From Doryteuthis pealeii (lineage: Eukaryota; Mollusca; Cephalopoda; Myopsida; Loliginidae): 64,000 nucleotides of DNA. A program made the position numbers and the translations under genes. Under the pieces are notes generated by a model. The model saw nothing but the letters and a program-made list of their open reading frames with translations. It did not search any database and was not told the DNA's origin. Below, one piece after another: positions 13,901 to 28,300 of the stretch. Numbering within the stretch: the stretch's first letter is position 1; each line of letters opens with the position of its first letter. The stretch lies in assembly GCA_023376005.1 (NCBI GenBank), contig CM042160.1, positions 80,110,376 through 80,174,375 of the forward strand, read 5' to 3'.

Positions 13901-15888
13901 TTATTAGGCTTTCCTAATACAAAAGGATGTGAATTTGAATCTCACCGAGAGCTTATTAATCTTCAGTGGTTCCTCATTGCTGTAGATTGATGTGTTAAGT
14001 GAGTTGCAATAAAAAGCAACTATAAAATTAAGCGCCTGAGAGGCCGGGTTAGCTCAGTCGGTAGAGCGTTCGGCTAGAAACCACAAGGTTTCTAGTTCGA
14101 TCTCAGACACAAAAACAATTTCCTTGGTCTAGTGCTAGTGAAAAGAGGATAGAATCCCTTGTTGATTGGCTGATACCGACTTTAGGCCACCCCGACGACT
14201 TTTTATTTTTATGATATTAAGAGTTGCAAGAACCTTAATGATTCGACAGGGTCAAATAGGCCTAAAAAGTGGATTCTGAGGCTGTGCTTCAAGTCATAGA
14301 AGCAAATCTAGCAAGTAGCACTTGGAGAGTATCAGGCGAGCTGAGCATCTCACAGTCTAGTTTGTCACCTTCATAACCTCGACAAAAGCATCCAGAGCTG
14401 TCAAATTGTGTCTCACATTACCAAAATATTGCAAAACTTATGATTATTTTTAATGAATATAGAATAAAAAGAATCAGACATAAAATATAGAAATGTTTTT
14501 TTCACTTTTTAATTTATCTTGTTTATTTTGCTGTTTTTAATTTTATTTATCTATTATCCTGAGTATTGATACTACGTGTTGTGTTGGGACAATTTCATCT
14601 TAGACACAGAGTATAAATCCTATACCCTGATCTTACCTAAAGTTACCGACTGACAAAGAAAGAACCAGAAAAGTCACACTGTTCATTATCTAGATAAATA
14701 ACTATATACTATTTTTAATGTCATTTGAAAATATTTTTTCTTCTTATCATTTTATCAATATAGGTAAGCACATGTATGCTGAATAGAACTGCTCATATGA
14801 ATGGGAGTGACACTTCATCACTTTGCTTCTCTTACGATGCTAAAATTCTAGCATCAAGAGGAGGTAAGTAAAAACATTGTTGAAATGTTATTAAAATTGT
14901 TCATGCAAAAAAAAAAGGAAATTTTTCTTTCAGTAAGAAACTCTTTCATCTTTGATAATTCATGTTAATTAGTTTTACTGATATAAATAAATCAGAAATC
15001 TGAACACAAGTAACCTCCCCTTGTTTCTTTCACTTTAAGGAAGCCTTATGTTTTGGTCAGCCATTTACCAGAAATCTACACTGAAAATACGAATTTGTTT
15101 GAATCAATACAACTGCATGTTTTTAACATGAAAATATCATAAAATGTATTCTCAATTGTGCTTGTGTATTATTTGAAATGAACTTAATTATTATTAAGAA
15201 CACATTTTATGATATTTTTGTGTTAAAACATGCAGTTGTATTGATTCAAACAAATTCGTATTTTCAGTGTAGATTAAGAGTGAAATGAAAATAGCCAACC
15301 AAAACATACGGCTTCCTCAAAGTGAAACAAACAAGGGGTGGATAATCTCATTTACGTAACTAATGTTCAGATTACTGAAAAAGAGACTCTCTCTTTTTAT
15401 ATAAACAATACACTTGAGAAGGTTTGTAGATTGAATTAACAGAGGACATTGCATTGATAATATCCTAGGCACAAAGAAGAGATTCAATTGTTGAAAGAAT
15501 AAAATTGGGAATGTTTAAATGACTTCTTTTTTTTCTTTTTTTTCTTCTTTTTTGTTATAGACAATAAATTAATAATAATATTTATAATGAGTTTTCAGAT
15601 GAGAAACTTGACAAAACTGCAACAAAAAATATTTTCTTATATAATGATGAATGAATTTAAAATCAAATTACTCAACAATTTTTGAGTTTTTAGCAATTCC
15701 CAAAACTTAGAGGAAGAATTACGTTTAACTTTCTTTCATTTCAGGTGATGACACATTGAAACTTTGGGACATCAGAAAGTTCAAACAACCTCTTGTCACG
15801 GCTAAGAATCTATTAAATTACTTCCCTGTGTAAGTGAAGAATAGTTTTATTATTTAAAGTAATTGCTTATTTTTACATCATGACAATC

Positions 15889-15938
<50 letters not shown>

Positions 15939-16049
15939 GTATGTATTTATAAAGATAAAAGGTGACTTACCAGTGAATATGGGCACGATCGTTGGAAGGT
16001 GTTAAGTCAGCTATATAACAAATACAAATTGCTCAATACAAAGTAGAGC

Positions 16050-16084
<35 letters not shown>

Positions 16085-19000
16085 TAGCTAAAGTACCCGG
16101 TCCATGACCGGACTAAAAAAAAAAAAAATAGGAACACCAAAGAGTGAGTGGCGAAAAAATGATAGGTATACCCAATTTCGGTTCATTTTTTTAATATCTC
16201 ATAAAATAGAATAGGGGATGAGGGTAGACCTCGTAAAAAAAAATATTTCCCCTAATATATTTTCGTGAAAATCGGACCATTAATTGATTTTTCATAGTAT
16301 ATTTTAAAAATCCTCTTTGTCATAAGTTGTTTTTGGCTACGTAAAATTTCAGTTGATTTAACGGTGCAAAAATGAAAACATTGTTTTTCAATCCTAATTT
16401 TCATTATTTCCATTAGCTGAAAATCTTTTTAAAAATCATCAGTAGTTTGTTTAATGTATCTTCTTTCGAACTGAAAATTTTTTTTCAAGGTAATATTAAT
16501 TTTTATGCAAGTTTCATTGTATTAAATATAGGGGTGGGGTAAATTTCACAGGGAAAATTGGTGGTAACTAATAAGAGATAATTATTTATCAAATTTTTTA
16601 AAAAATTGCCGAGAATTGTCTAATGAATAAACGGTCGAAATAAATGTTATATTCGAGACGACACTAATATGAATGAATTAAAGTGATTCCTAAAGTTTAA
16701 AAAAAATGTTAATAAATGATTAAAAGAAATCTCGAGATAAGGTCGGGAAAATTAGGGTGACCAAAAAAAAACAAAAAAAAAACAAAACCCAAATTATTTA
16801 TTTTCCCATTAAACTAACTCTAAACTCCAACCCTAACCCCCTAAACCCCCTTAGTTAAAATTAAGTTTTATTACAAAATTTGTGGGTTCTTTTTTCTTCT
16901 GGGTCACCCTGTATATAGGTGACCCAGAAAAAACAGAACCCAAATTATTTATTTTCCCATTAAACTAACTCTAAACTCCAACCCTAACCCCCTAAACCCC
17001 CCTAGTTAAAATTAACAGTTTTATTATAAATTTTGTGGGTTCTGTTTTTCTGGGTCACCCTAATTTTGCGACCGTTTTTCAAGTTCAGCAGAGATAAATT
17101 CGAAAGACCATTTCTGGCGGTTTTTAGTAAAAAAAGAAAGAGAGAGAAAAAAGTGTTGACTTAATTTGGCGGACCTGAACTTTTGGAACCCCCCGCCCTC
17201 TAAAATTTTTGTTTTTAATTATTTTTTTTTCAACGGATTATTATCGATTGCACATCAATCTATCCAATTGTAAAAAAAAAAAATTTTTTAAAGTTATTTA
17301 TTTTTCGGTTTTCAGGAGTGCTCAGTTCCCCATATAAGTTTATCGTAAACCGATGCCCCATATCGGAACCGCTGAAAAAAAATTTTTCTTTGTAATTTCT
17401 TTTCTTTTTCTTCAATGGATTATTATCGTTTACACACCAATCTATCAGATTGTAAAAAAAAAATATTCTAAAAAGTTCTTTATTTTTCGAGTTTTCAGGG
17501 GTGCTTATTTCCCTGTATAAGTTTATAGTAAATCGATCCCCCATATCGGAACCGCTCCATCTTAACAGTTGAGCTGAATTTGCACTAAGGTGTCAAAATT
17601 AAGGTGACACAGAAAAAACAGAACCCACAAATTTTGTAATAAAATTGTTAATTTCAAGTTGGAGGGTTAGGGGTTTAAGGTTAGTTTAATGGGAAAATAA
17701 ATAAATAATTTGGCTTCTGTTTTTTTCTGGGCCACCCTAACTTTGACACCTTTGCGTCAGTTTCCTTTCAAGCGGTTCCGATATGGGGGATCGATTTACT
17801 ATAAACTTATACGGGAAATGAGCACCCCTGAAAACTCAAAAAATAAAGAACTTTCAAGAATTCTTTAAAAAAATCTGATAGATTGGTGTGTAATCGATAA
17901 TAATCCATTGAAGGAAAAAAATAAATAAAAATTTTTTAGCGGTTCCGATAAGGGGGATCAGTTTACGATAAACTTATATGGGGAACTGAGCACCCCTGAA
18001 AACTTGAAAAATAAATAACTTTTTTGAATTTTTTTTTTTACAGTTAGATTGTTGTGCAATCGATAATAATCCATTGAAAGAAGAAAAAAAATTAAAAACA
18101 AAAATTTTAGAGGGGGGAGTTCCAAAAGTTCAGGTCTGCCCTTAATTTTTTTTTTTAAATCTGCCTATTTATTTATCATTAGAATTATGATAAATTAAAG
18201 AAAAAATTTTCTCATTCAAGTTACGTACATTAGAATCATTTTTATTTTATGTTTAAGGTAAGAACATATCATACACTGTTTTGTTTATATACGAAATGTT
18301 CACTACATCGTATTTTTATTATAAATTTTTTTTTTTATTACAATACGAATACAACTGTTTACTTAGTTACGAAATAAGTAGTTATTTCGCTTATTATTGT
18401 TTTTTACTTCGCTCTTTCTTACCAAATAAATATTTGTAAGATAGATTATTTCATTTCATTTCTAACTAAATTAATATTTTAAAAACAGGAATAAAAAGAT
18501 TGCGATATGAATAAGATTTGATTTTTCGTTAAAATATACTTTTGCTGTCCGAAGCAAAATAATTTTTTCTAACTCGCTATAAAAAATAATTCAATTGATA
18601 AAGACTCATACAAATTATATATTGAGCAAGATTATTTTCTCTTCTTTTCACGAAAAGTTTTACTGAAACTCCAGTTTGAAAATAATAATAGTATTTGGGG
18701 ACAATTTTAAATTCAGTTTTTAATTGCTTGATAAGTTAGAAATACATTGTAATTTATTTCTTTGAATTTTTTGTACATGACAATTCAAATCTAGTTCTTA
18801 ACGATAAAAAGAATGCAATATCTATTTTTGCTTACATTTTAAAACGTTTTCATTAGTTCTCTAAACTATTAGACTTTTTTTTAGTATTAATTACAAAACA
18901 AACAACCCTATACTGGTGACTGATTTTTATTGACATTTAAAATCTTATTTAAAAAAATGTAACCGTAAACTTGTGTTTTGAAACAATTTTCATTTTTCTA

Positions 19001-19956
19001 CAATTTTTTGTGCATGACAACAATTTAATTTAAGTGAGTGTACATTGTACAATAAAAGTTAGTTTCAAAAACATACGATAAATATAAATAAATATTTAGA
19101 AAGATTATAAAAAAAAAAAAATTTATTTTACATTAAAATTTAGTCATAGTTCAAGTTTGTCGCTAACATTTTCAATGACTGGAAGCTTTTGTTGTTTATT
19201 TCTTTCTTTCTGCTGATAAAACAGTCAAGCGAGCTCCTGCTGATACACCAAACAGCAGCAGCTATGCTATGCTATAGCTTTCGAAAAATCGTTTGATTTT
19301 TGTTTGATTAACTAATTATATCCCTTAATCAGTAAAAATCAAAAAACAAATTTGGAGTGTTTCTTAGTTAGAACGATATCAATGTGTATGCAAAATTTTA
19401 AATCTGAGTGACCTCCCGTTTTGGAGTTATACATCGACACGTACATACCAAAATCTCTCCTTTATATATTAGATGTGTGTGTGTGTATTTGGGCAGCATT
19501 CTTTCATTTATACATGTAGAATAAGACAAAAGACATCTCTCCTGTTTAACAATTTTATTAACGATCTTTTCAAGCTTTCTGGACAACTTTTTTACATTTG
19601 GATGGAATCCGTAGATTAGTCCACCAAACTGATGATGGCACTTCGAAGTGCCAAAAGTACTTGGGATAAGTACTTTGGTGGACTAATCTACAGATTTCAT
19701 CCAAATGTAAAAAAGTTGTCCAGAAAGCTTGAAAAGATTGTTAATAAAATTGTTAAACAGGAGATGTGTATGTGTATATATATATATATATATATAATGT
19801 TGTAGTCCAACAGTAAAGTAATGAATAAATGCAGGAGACAATATTAGAAGTCAACTTTATATATTTTTTTATGTTCAAAATATATACACTATTTATAGTC
19901 TTTTCAGACTAGTTCATTGTGTTAGTGAGGGGTGTTTTATAACTTCATAACAATAC

Positions 19957-19988
<32 letters not shown>

Positions 19989-20162
19989 ATAATATACCAA
20001 CCATATTGGTAAACCCTTGCAGTAAGAAAAATCCAGTAAATAGTTTGATAGTAAAGATACTACCAAACTTCACCTCGGGGAAAAAAATTAAACAAAAAGA
20101 AAAGACCAAGATGGTTGTACCAACCGAAAATAATTAGTTACTACTTGGCCAAAAGAAAAAAT

Positions 20163-20204
<42 letters not shown>

Positions 20205-20322
20205 AAAATATATATAAACCGCTCAATACTTAAGTAGAGCAAATAATAAGGTTAAACCTAATGAGTCAGATATACCTACTAATAGTTTTGCTTAGTAGCT
20301 CATCAGGCCAAGAATCTGACTC

Positions 20323-20355
<33 letters not shown>

Positions 20356-21655
20356 CAGTCATTTACAAATTTATAAGACATTTTCTTATGTTAATACAAG
20401 TCATTATTTGACTACAAACATGTCTCATGTTACTATTTTCATTACTAAGTGCTCAGAATTGCAGAGACATGGAATAAACTGCCTGCATCTGTTGTAGGCT
20501 GCCGGAGCACTGTATCTTTCAAAGCCTCCATGCTTCCTGTAGTCCGCCAACACTATACCTGATGCCACTCTCCACATACACATGCACACACATGCATATT
20601 ACTACTGTGAACTGTTCATGTTCCTGACACAACATTATTCTGTGTACTTGACATGAGACTTTGATGAGTTGTGGTGCACCTGAGCACTGTACACAATAAA
20701 TTACATTACTAAGTAGTAAGACCAGTTTGCTAATACATTGCAAAACGTTTCATATGCAGCTATAAATTTGATAGAATTTCAACCAAAGATTGATATTAAT
20801 TTTAAAAAATACAAAAAGCAGACAAATCTTATTTCCATATTTATATATTTTTATGAATTTTATCATTTTTTAAATGTTATATATTTCTTTTAATTTTGTT
20901 ATTCTTATAATTCTTATCATTCTAATTTCATATAAATTCTGAGGTCAAATAGATCATCTACTTTGTTCCCAGTTTGAAAGTCAAAATCAAATCTCTGATA
21001 CTTGATTTAATTCTATCTCCTAGTGGTAAGCAACATGGTTCCATTTTTAATGTAGAGTCCCATGTAAGTATACCACAAACACGACCCAAAACTGCCCGGC
21101 TTCCCATAACTATAGTCATGTTTGTATCCGATTACATTGACCCTTCCCATTTAGTGCAATGGGGAAGGTTCTGTAATACGCCTGGAATCCCTGGATTAGG
21201 TTCACATCATTTTTTCTTTAGCCTAAAATATTAGACTTCAGAGGGTTAAATTCTATTCATTAGTTCATTAATAAAAATAAATGTTTCCTTATTCTTTCAG
21301 AACTGATTGTCAATTCAGCCCAAGTGACAAGATGGTGATAACTGGTGTGTCAGCAGGTAAAAAAGGAAGTGGAACAGGTCGATTGATGTTTTTTGAGCGG
21401 GAAACTCTAAAACCAGTCACTCATATTGAAGTGTCTGATAGTGTAAGTATAATGATTTCTTGTTTTACCATTTTTTACTAAATAAGCAATAATGTTCATG
21501 TCTTGTAGGCACATTTTCTTTATCTGTTCTATTGTCTGAAACTATCAATCCTTTCAGCTTTAGTGCAAAGGAGGGGTGCTGTTAGAATCTCTGGAACTAG
21601 GTTCACCTCCATTTTTCTTTAGCTCTCTCTCTCTCTCTCTCTCTCTCTTTATATA

Positions 21656-21699
<44 letters not shown>

Positions 21700-22755
21700 A
21701 AGGAAAGGCTTAAATACCAGTGATATTAACAGTTATGACTTCATTTTCATTAATATCAACTGGGTTAATCAGTTTTTCTGAAGGAAATGGTACAAAAATC
21801 ACCAATACTTATTTATATTGTTATAATTTTGAAATAGTCTTAGGCCCTTCCATGTTTATACTATCAGAGGCATTGGGGTGGGGTGTATATTTCGGATAAG
21901 GAGGATAGTGAGGAGAAAAAGAAAACACATTTTAGGAGTGTGTTATTTATTTTCTGTTGTAATCAACCAACATTCAACAAATATCTGTGTTGTCTCCCTT
22001 GTTCTTATGTTTGATATTATCTCCAATCTTCTTCACATAAAATAACAGAAAATTTTAGCGAAATATTTTTATAATATCATTTTCACAATTTCAAATACAA
22101 ACAATAAAACATTTCAGTAAAAGATTTTCTCTTAAGAAAGTAGAATTATTTATTCATTGATCCATTTCTTTGAAAAGTGTCGACTGGAAAAGAAAACAAA
22201 AGAAAAAACATGGTGCACTTGTTCTAGTCTGTTCCAACTCAAACAAATGAAAACTAAAAATATTTTACTCAGGTTGTCTAATTGATAGAATTTATTTTTG
22301 TTTAATAACTGTTTGTTTTTTTTTTTAAATAAATTTCAATATGTATAAACAGAATTTATTCAGTTTACACTTTATTCAAAACAAACTTATAGGATTTCAT
22401 TGTATGATGCTTTATATGACACAATGGGCACCTCATGTGGTGTAATGGTTAGCAAGCTAGATTAGCAAACCATTGTTAGTGAGTTCGATTCTCACTGGGC
22501 GCCCCATACTTCTGGCCTTGTGCCACATCTAAGCTATGCTTAGTAAATAACTATATGACACAATGGATTTTATTAGATAATTTAATGAAATTCCTATAAA
22601 GTTTCAGTTATCTTACAACTTTTAGTAAAGGAAAAATTAATTTTTTTTAAAAAGTCACTTTAATTAAGCATTGATAATTATCAAAATAAAATTACTAACA
22701 TTAACTGAATAGATTTCATTGTCTTAGTGTCAAATACTTTGGTGTACAACTTTGT

Positions 22756-22803
<48 letters not shown>

Positions 22804-23182
22804 ATTTATCCAAAACTTGGTAGTAAGGGATGATTCTATATGTGATTTTTAAGATACACTGTATTAACATTAATATTGTATGATCCAGTATGTATAAATA
22901 CAGCGAATCTTTAAATCACTGAAGAGAGCTCAATGTATAATAAACTTTTTAGATTATATACAGAGCAATATTTATCATAGAAAGGAAGGAAGAAATCAAC
23001 ACCGTAATTCCATGATAAATTTATTTCGACCAAAATTGGAGCCTATATAAATCTAAGTTGATTTAATATAGCTCCCCAAAATCCAGTCTCATCAGATGGG
23101 TCTCAATTCACTTATGGATAGCATAGGATGATGGCATAGGAGAAAAACTGTCAGTAATTACATGTCCATGCTATTTTAACTT

Positions 23183-23234
<52 letters not shown>

Positions 23235-24557
23235 TAAAATAGCATGGACATGTAATTACTGACAGTTTTTCTCCTATGCCATCTTCAAAACAAAATCAAT
23301 GAGAAAATGTCAATTATCAGGCGCCATTGACTTCATGTCTATGCTACCTTAACTCATATATAAATGCTCTATTTATGATATTGAGCACTGTTTACTCATA
23401 GATATAGCACACGCACACACACTATATATATATATATATATATATAAAGGGCAGAAATAGATCTATAACTGCAAAATGGCCGATTTTAAAACCTTTTTCT
23501 TTACCAATTATATAGCCCTGTTCTATTAAATTGAGAATTGAGTTCCCAACTTGGACCTACTCTAACATTCCGCCATTGGAAGAAAGGTCCAACTTAGAAT
23601 CATCCTAATAGCAATTTACCTGGTAACCCATCTACAGATATATATATATATATATACCAACCCCTCCACACAAGCACAATGTGACACCAGGTCAATTTCT
23701 TAAAAGCAAAGTTTGACAGATTTGAATTCGGGTTTCTTTCTCCTAGACTGGTTACCTAGCCATGGCTAAAGAGTCCAGTCTGTCCTACTATTTACCCATA
23801 GCTGGAGGGAGAGTACTTTCCCAAAGCTATTAGCGCTATATGAAATGCAAATAGCCAGGATTTGAACTTGAGTCCATTTCCTATGACTCTAACCATTACA
23901 CCACATACCTCCATGGTCATCAAAGCATTCATATATATATACATATATATATATGAAAAATATATGGAAATTAATCCGACAGTATGAAATATAACAATTT
24001 TGAAAAAACATATGATGTTTGTTATGTGATTGCTGACAAGCTTGTTTCGACCAAAACGATAAGTTGGTCTTCATCAAAGAGCGACATAGACGAGAAGAAA
24101 ATATCCGTTAAAAAGACTGTTTACAAAACGAACGCTGATATCAACCGCTGAAAATTTTTTGAAAATGCATGTTCTGTTTTAAAAATAAAAATAAAATAAA
24201 TTTTATTTTATTTTATTTTATTTTTTTTTTTTAATTAAAAATCAGAAGCATTATAGTTCAAGGTAAAACTCAAAAGAGTTTATTGTAAAAATTGTAAAAA
24301 TATATAAAAAATGTAAAGTGGGTATCAAAATAGTATAGTATATATATTTCAGCTGTTAACAATATACAAGTCCACATGGTAATTTGAAGAAAGATGTTAG
24401 GTTTCCAAAATTTACTAGTGGTGTTGAAGTCCGTAGATTTATATATGAAGTTTTCAAGGTGTAAAATTCCAGATATAATGTTTTTTCATTTGACAAATAT
24501 GAAAAATATATGGAAATTAATCCGACAGTATGAAATATAACAATTTTGAAAAAAAAA

Positions 24558-24619
<62 letters not shown>

Positions 24620-25294
24620 GCTTTGATGACCATTAAATTCAGCGTCAAGTCAATACATTTGATTAATAGAATTTATCTTTACAAAAAATAAGTACTTTAT
24701 GATGAGTATTTCATATTTATCTCCCTTGAGAAGTAATAACAGACTGTACCCACACATTTTACGGGTTAGGCACAAGGCCCTATTCATGTGGGACCACCCA
24801 CGAACTGAAGCTCATGGGCGGCGGGTGTAAAAAATGCATTGATCCTGTCGGCATTCCCCCTCAAGGGGGGTACCTCAGGCACCGAGCAATAAACCCAGCC
24901 CTGCCCCTTAAAATCGAGGGGCAGGTGTTGCCTGGGAGCATGGCCCCCCTGGGATCAACAATGTTAACTTATGAGGTCCAGGACCAAAGCCACCAGACCC
25001 TCTCAGTCGAAACTGTCCATCATTATTAATTTGAAAATTGCTTTATTCCCTATTGATCATCACTCCTGACAAGTCCTTCTCCTCCTCCTCCTCCTCATTT
25101 ATTTATTTATTTATTTGTTTGTTTGTAGAGTGCAATTCGATGTTTGTGGCATCCTAAGTTGAATCAGATTGTTGTTGGCTGTGGAAATGGTAATGCTGTT
25201 CTTTATTATGATGAACAGAAAAGTCACAGGTAAGATCTCGACAAATACATTTACTTGTGTATGATGTTTTTTTTTAATATGTAAAAAGCATGTG

Positions 25295-25349
<55 letters not shown>

Positions 25350-28300
25350 GATAGCCTTCAAAACCAAACACAAACCAATATAAACACAATGTTTCAAGCA
25401 AATTACAAAACCCTTTTATATATATATTTTTTTTTTTTAAATAATCACCATCAGCAGAAGCAAGTGGCATTTTGAATTAACAAGTGGACAAAAGTCATTC
25501 CTAATTCATTCCATGATAATTTTGATCGTATTAACCTTTGCCATGACTTACCAAGAAAAATGGAAGTGGGAAGGACATATAGCTTGACTATCTTAAAATC
25601 TACCTGATAGGGCAGCTATTCAGCTAGCACCTGTGGAGGGTTCTTGATTGGGAATAATAATTTGGAAAGACCTAAGAGAAAGAGAGATTAAATAGCAGTG
25701 ATTTCTTTTCAGAGTCTAGTAGAATCAAGATGATTATAAAAGACGTTCAATAGTGAGCTCAAAATGAGTGAAATTGATTTTTATGTAAATGAATTGTTTG
25801 TCACTTGTATATGTTATGGTACATATGTTTGTCTCATTGCTATATGATTGTTGTTTCTGATCTACGAGGGTTAGCTGAAAAGTTAATAGCTGGACCAAGA
25901 TACTCTCATGGAATTTGATCAAATGAGGTTTATTTTTCAACATAGTCCCCTTGGTTATTTCCTATAAGTCTAACATGATCAAAGGGGAACCACTCTTGAC
26001 TGATAAAGTATTTATTTATTTATAGATCTACTTGGAAAAAAGAAGACGAGGTTAGGGTTTAGGGTTAGTTTAATGGGAAAATAAATAAATAATTTATCAG
26101 TTAAGAGTGGTTCCCCTTTGATCTTGTTAGACTTATAAGAAATAACCACCCCCTTTGTTGTCTATACACTTCTTCCATCGGTGTTGCAGTGCTTGGATCC
26201 TATTGGTCAAAAAGTTTAGTAGATATGACATCATCATATGAACTTTTTAGTCTTCTCTTGTCGGTTGGAGGAATTTCTGATTTTTTTTGTTATTATCTTT
26301 GTCAATTTGACTTTTTCTTGGGATGAATTTGAATTAAAATCAAAACAACTTTTCACTTTTTGTTATTTGATTGATTTTTTGTTTTTACTGAAATGATAAA
26401 AATGTATTTTATCTTTTTGATAGAGGTGCTATGCTGTGTGTTGTGAAAAAGGAACGAAAGGCTAAACAGATTGAAATGATCACAGCTCAACATATTATCA
26501 CACGTAAGTAATGGCCATTGTCTTTTTCCAAGCACATGGGAATTCCACAGGTGTTGATAACTAAAATTATCTATTATCTTTTTTTATCACTCTTTACCTA
26601 TATCTTCTCATTTTTTTCCTTATCCCTTCCAATATTTATTGTACATCCATGTTTTTAATTAAATCCTATACAAAATGTTTTAGAAATATAAATCATTTTC
26701 ATATGCAAATAAGGAATGCAGAAATATCTGTATCCTCTCTTTTTATTATTTGTTCTGTTCCTCCATAAAGAATTGGAATGCATCACAATTTATTTTGCTT
26801 TTCTATCCCTTTCTGTTTTTCATTCTTTTTCTCATTGTCTCTTGATACCCCCCCCCCCCTTAATAGCCAATTTTCTGCTTTGATTGTTCCAACAGAATTT
26901 TATCTGGAAAGAAGAAGAAAGAAAATAAATCTTTCATTCTTGTCTTCCTGCAATTAATTTTCTTCTTTCTTTCAGCGTATGCATTACCCATGTTCCGAGA
27001 AGGACGTCCAATAAGCACACGTAAACAAGAAGAGAAAGTGCGCAAGGATCCATTAAAGACAAGGAGACCAGACCTGCCTGTTTCTGGACCGGGTAAGTAA
27101 AAAAAAAAAAATCATTGCTGTTTTTTGGGAGGGTTGGTTGGGGAAGGGGGTTCTGGTAACAAAATGTTGGAAGTTAACTTGATAACTTTAATTTTAGATT
27201 TTCATTTTCTTTGAATTTCTTCGGTGAAGCATTATAAATTATCATTTTTTTTTACTCGTATTTATTTCCCTTTAATTTCTATTACTTTTTATTGCACTAA
27301 ATGTAATTATCTTCAAATTTTGTAGATGATGCACTATCAATGCTCTTAATTGTTTCAATAAAAAAAAATAGTGTCAATGATCTGTCGATCATCCAAATCT
27401 ATAAAAGACAAGTGTCTGTATCAGAGATTGATAATCTCATCGGCCTGGCAAGGGGAGTATGATGCTGAAAGACCCAAAACTCCCCTGTGACCCAGGGGGA
27501 AAAAAAAAAATGTTATCAGCACCCTAAATGTAGTAAGGGGCATATATTTAAAGTAAAGAATTATAAAGTTTTGACTATTGTAGAATTATAAACTAAGTGA
27601 AATCTGTTTTATTGAAAATTGGTCTGAAAAGATTTAACATCATTCTAAGATTGGTACAAATATTCAGAATGGAATTTTTGGTTTGGATTTTTACAAATAA
27701 TCAATGAGGGACTGATATTAGGAAGATCAAAGACTGCTGCCTGTTCACCAGGGCTTAGAGGGGTAAGACATCCCACCTAAAAAAGAATGTCTCCAGTATC
27801 TGGTGGTGAGCCTCCAATTCTGGAGATCTGGGCAGTGTGAAGTACCTCTTCATTGTCATTTCAATAAATTCTTCTTTAATAAATATTTTGAACAAATCAC
27901 TAATAGTCATAAAACTCAATCAGGTATTCTGCTTAGTGTACAAAATATCTAACAATTATCCATCCAAGTTTGTTCTGCTATTATAAGGAGATTTATAAAT
28001 ATAAACTAGTGAATTCCCTTCTTTTAGATCCCCATGATTTTATTCAACCTGCCAAAACTTTATTCATCACCGAGGTCTGTACGGTTAGATAGACTGCCTC
28101 CAATCAATTAGCTGGCCATATCAAGCCCTATCACCTATATGATTGCTCCAATCCTATTGCCTTTATGGCAACCCTAACCCCAGCCCCTTTTTATCATATG
28201 GGTGCTAGAAGGTGGTGGCTGAGGGTCTTCATGTCCTGGATATGATGTTAAATTCTATCTGATGGTGAAGTTCCAGTTCTGGTTGTCTGGGGAATACGGA

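Larger units (their letters stand above)
16060..19480. mobile_element. Large composite non-coding element filling WDR70 intron 9
   Basis: One end reads ACTAGCTAAAGTACCCGGTC after a (TA)n tract; the other reads TATACATCGACACGTACATA then CTCCTTTATATATTAGA. Similar ends bound widespread invertebrate non-autonomous repeats. Inside are two adjacent copies of MITE D (16755-17060), the large palindrome 17168-18142, and AT-rich DNA without coding signal. Whether this is one transposon or several nested ones cannot be settled by eye. Confidence 0.5.

Noticed and set aside
14043..14112. A tRNA gene
   Set aside because: A- and B-box-like blocks are present, but the anticodon and T stems do not pair properly, and the downstream body matches four other SINE copies.
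17260..17544. A coding region inside the palindrome
   Set aside because: The frame simply reads the two sub-repeat copies of one arm; the repeated peptide is a by-product.
22425..22510. A second tRNA gene (GGGC ... GCGCCCC ends)
   Set aside because: The central region is too long and the same head recurs as decayed copies with a shared body at 38950 and 60108, so it is a SINE head.
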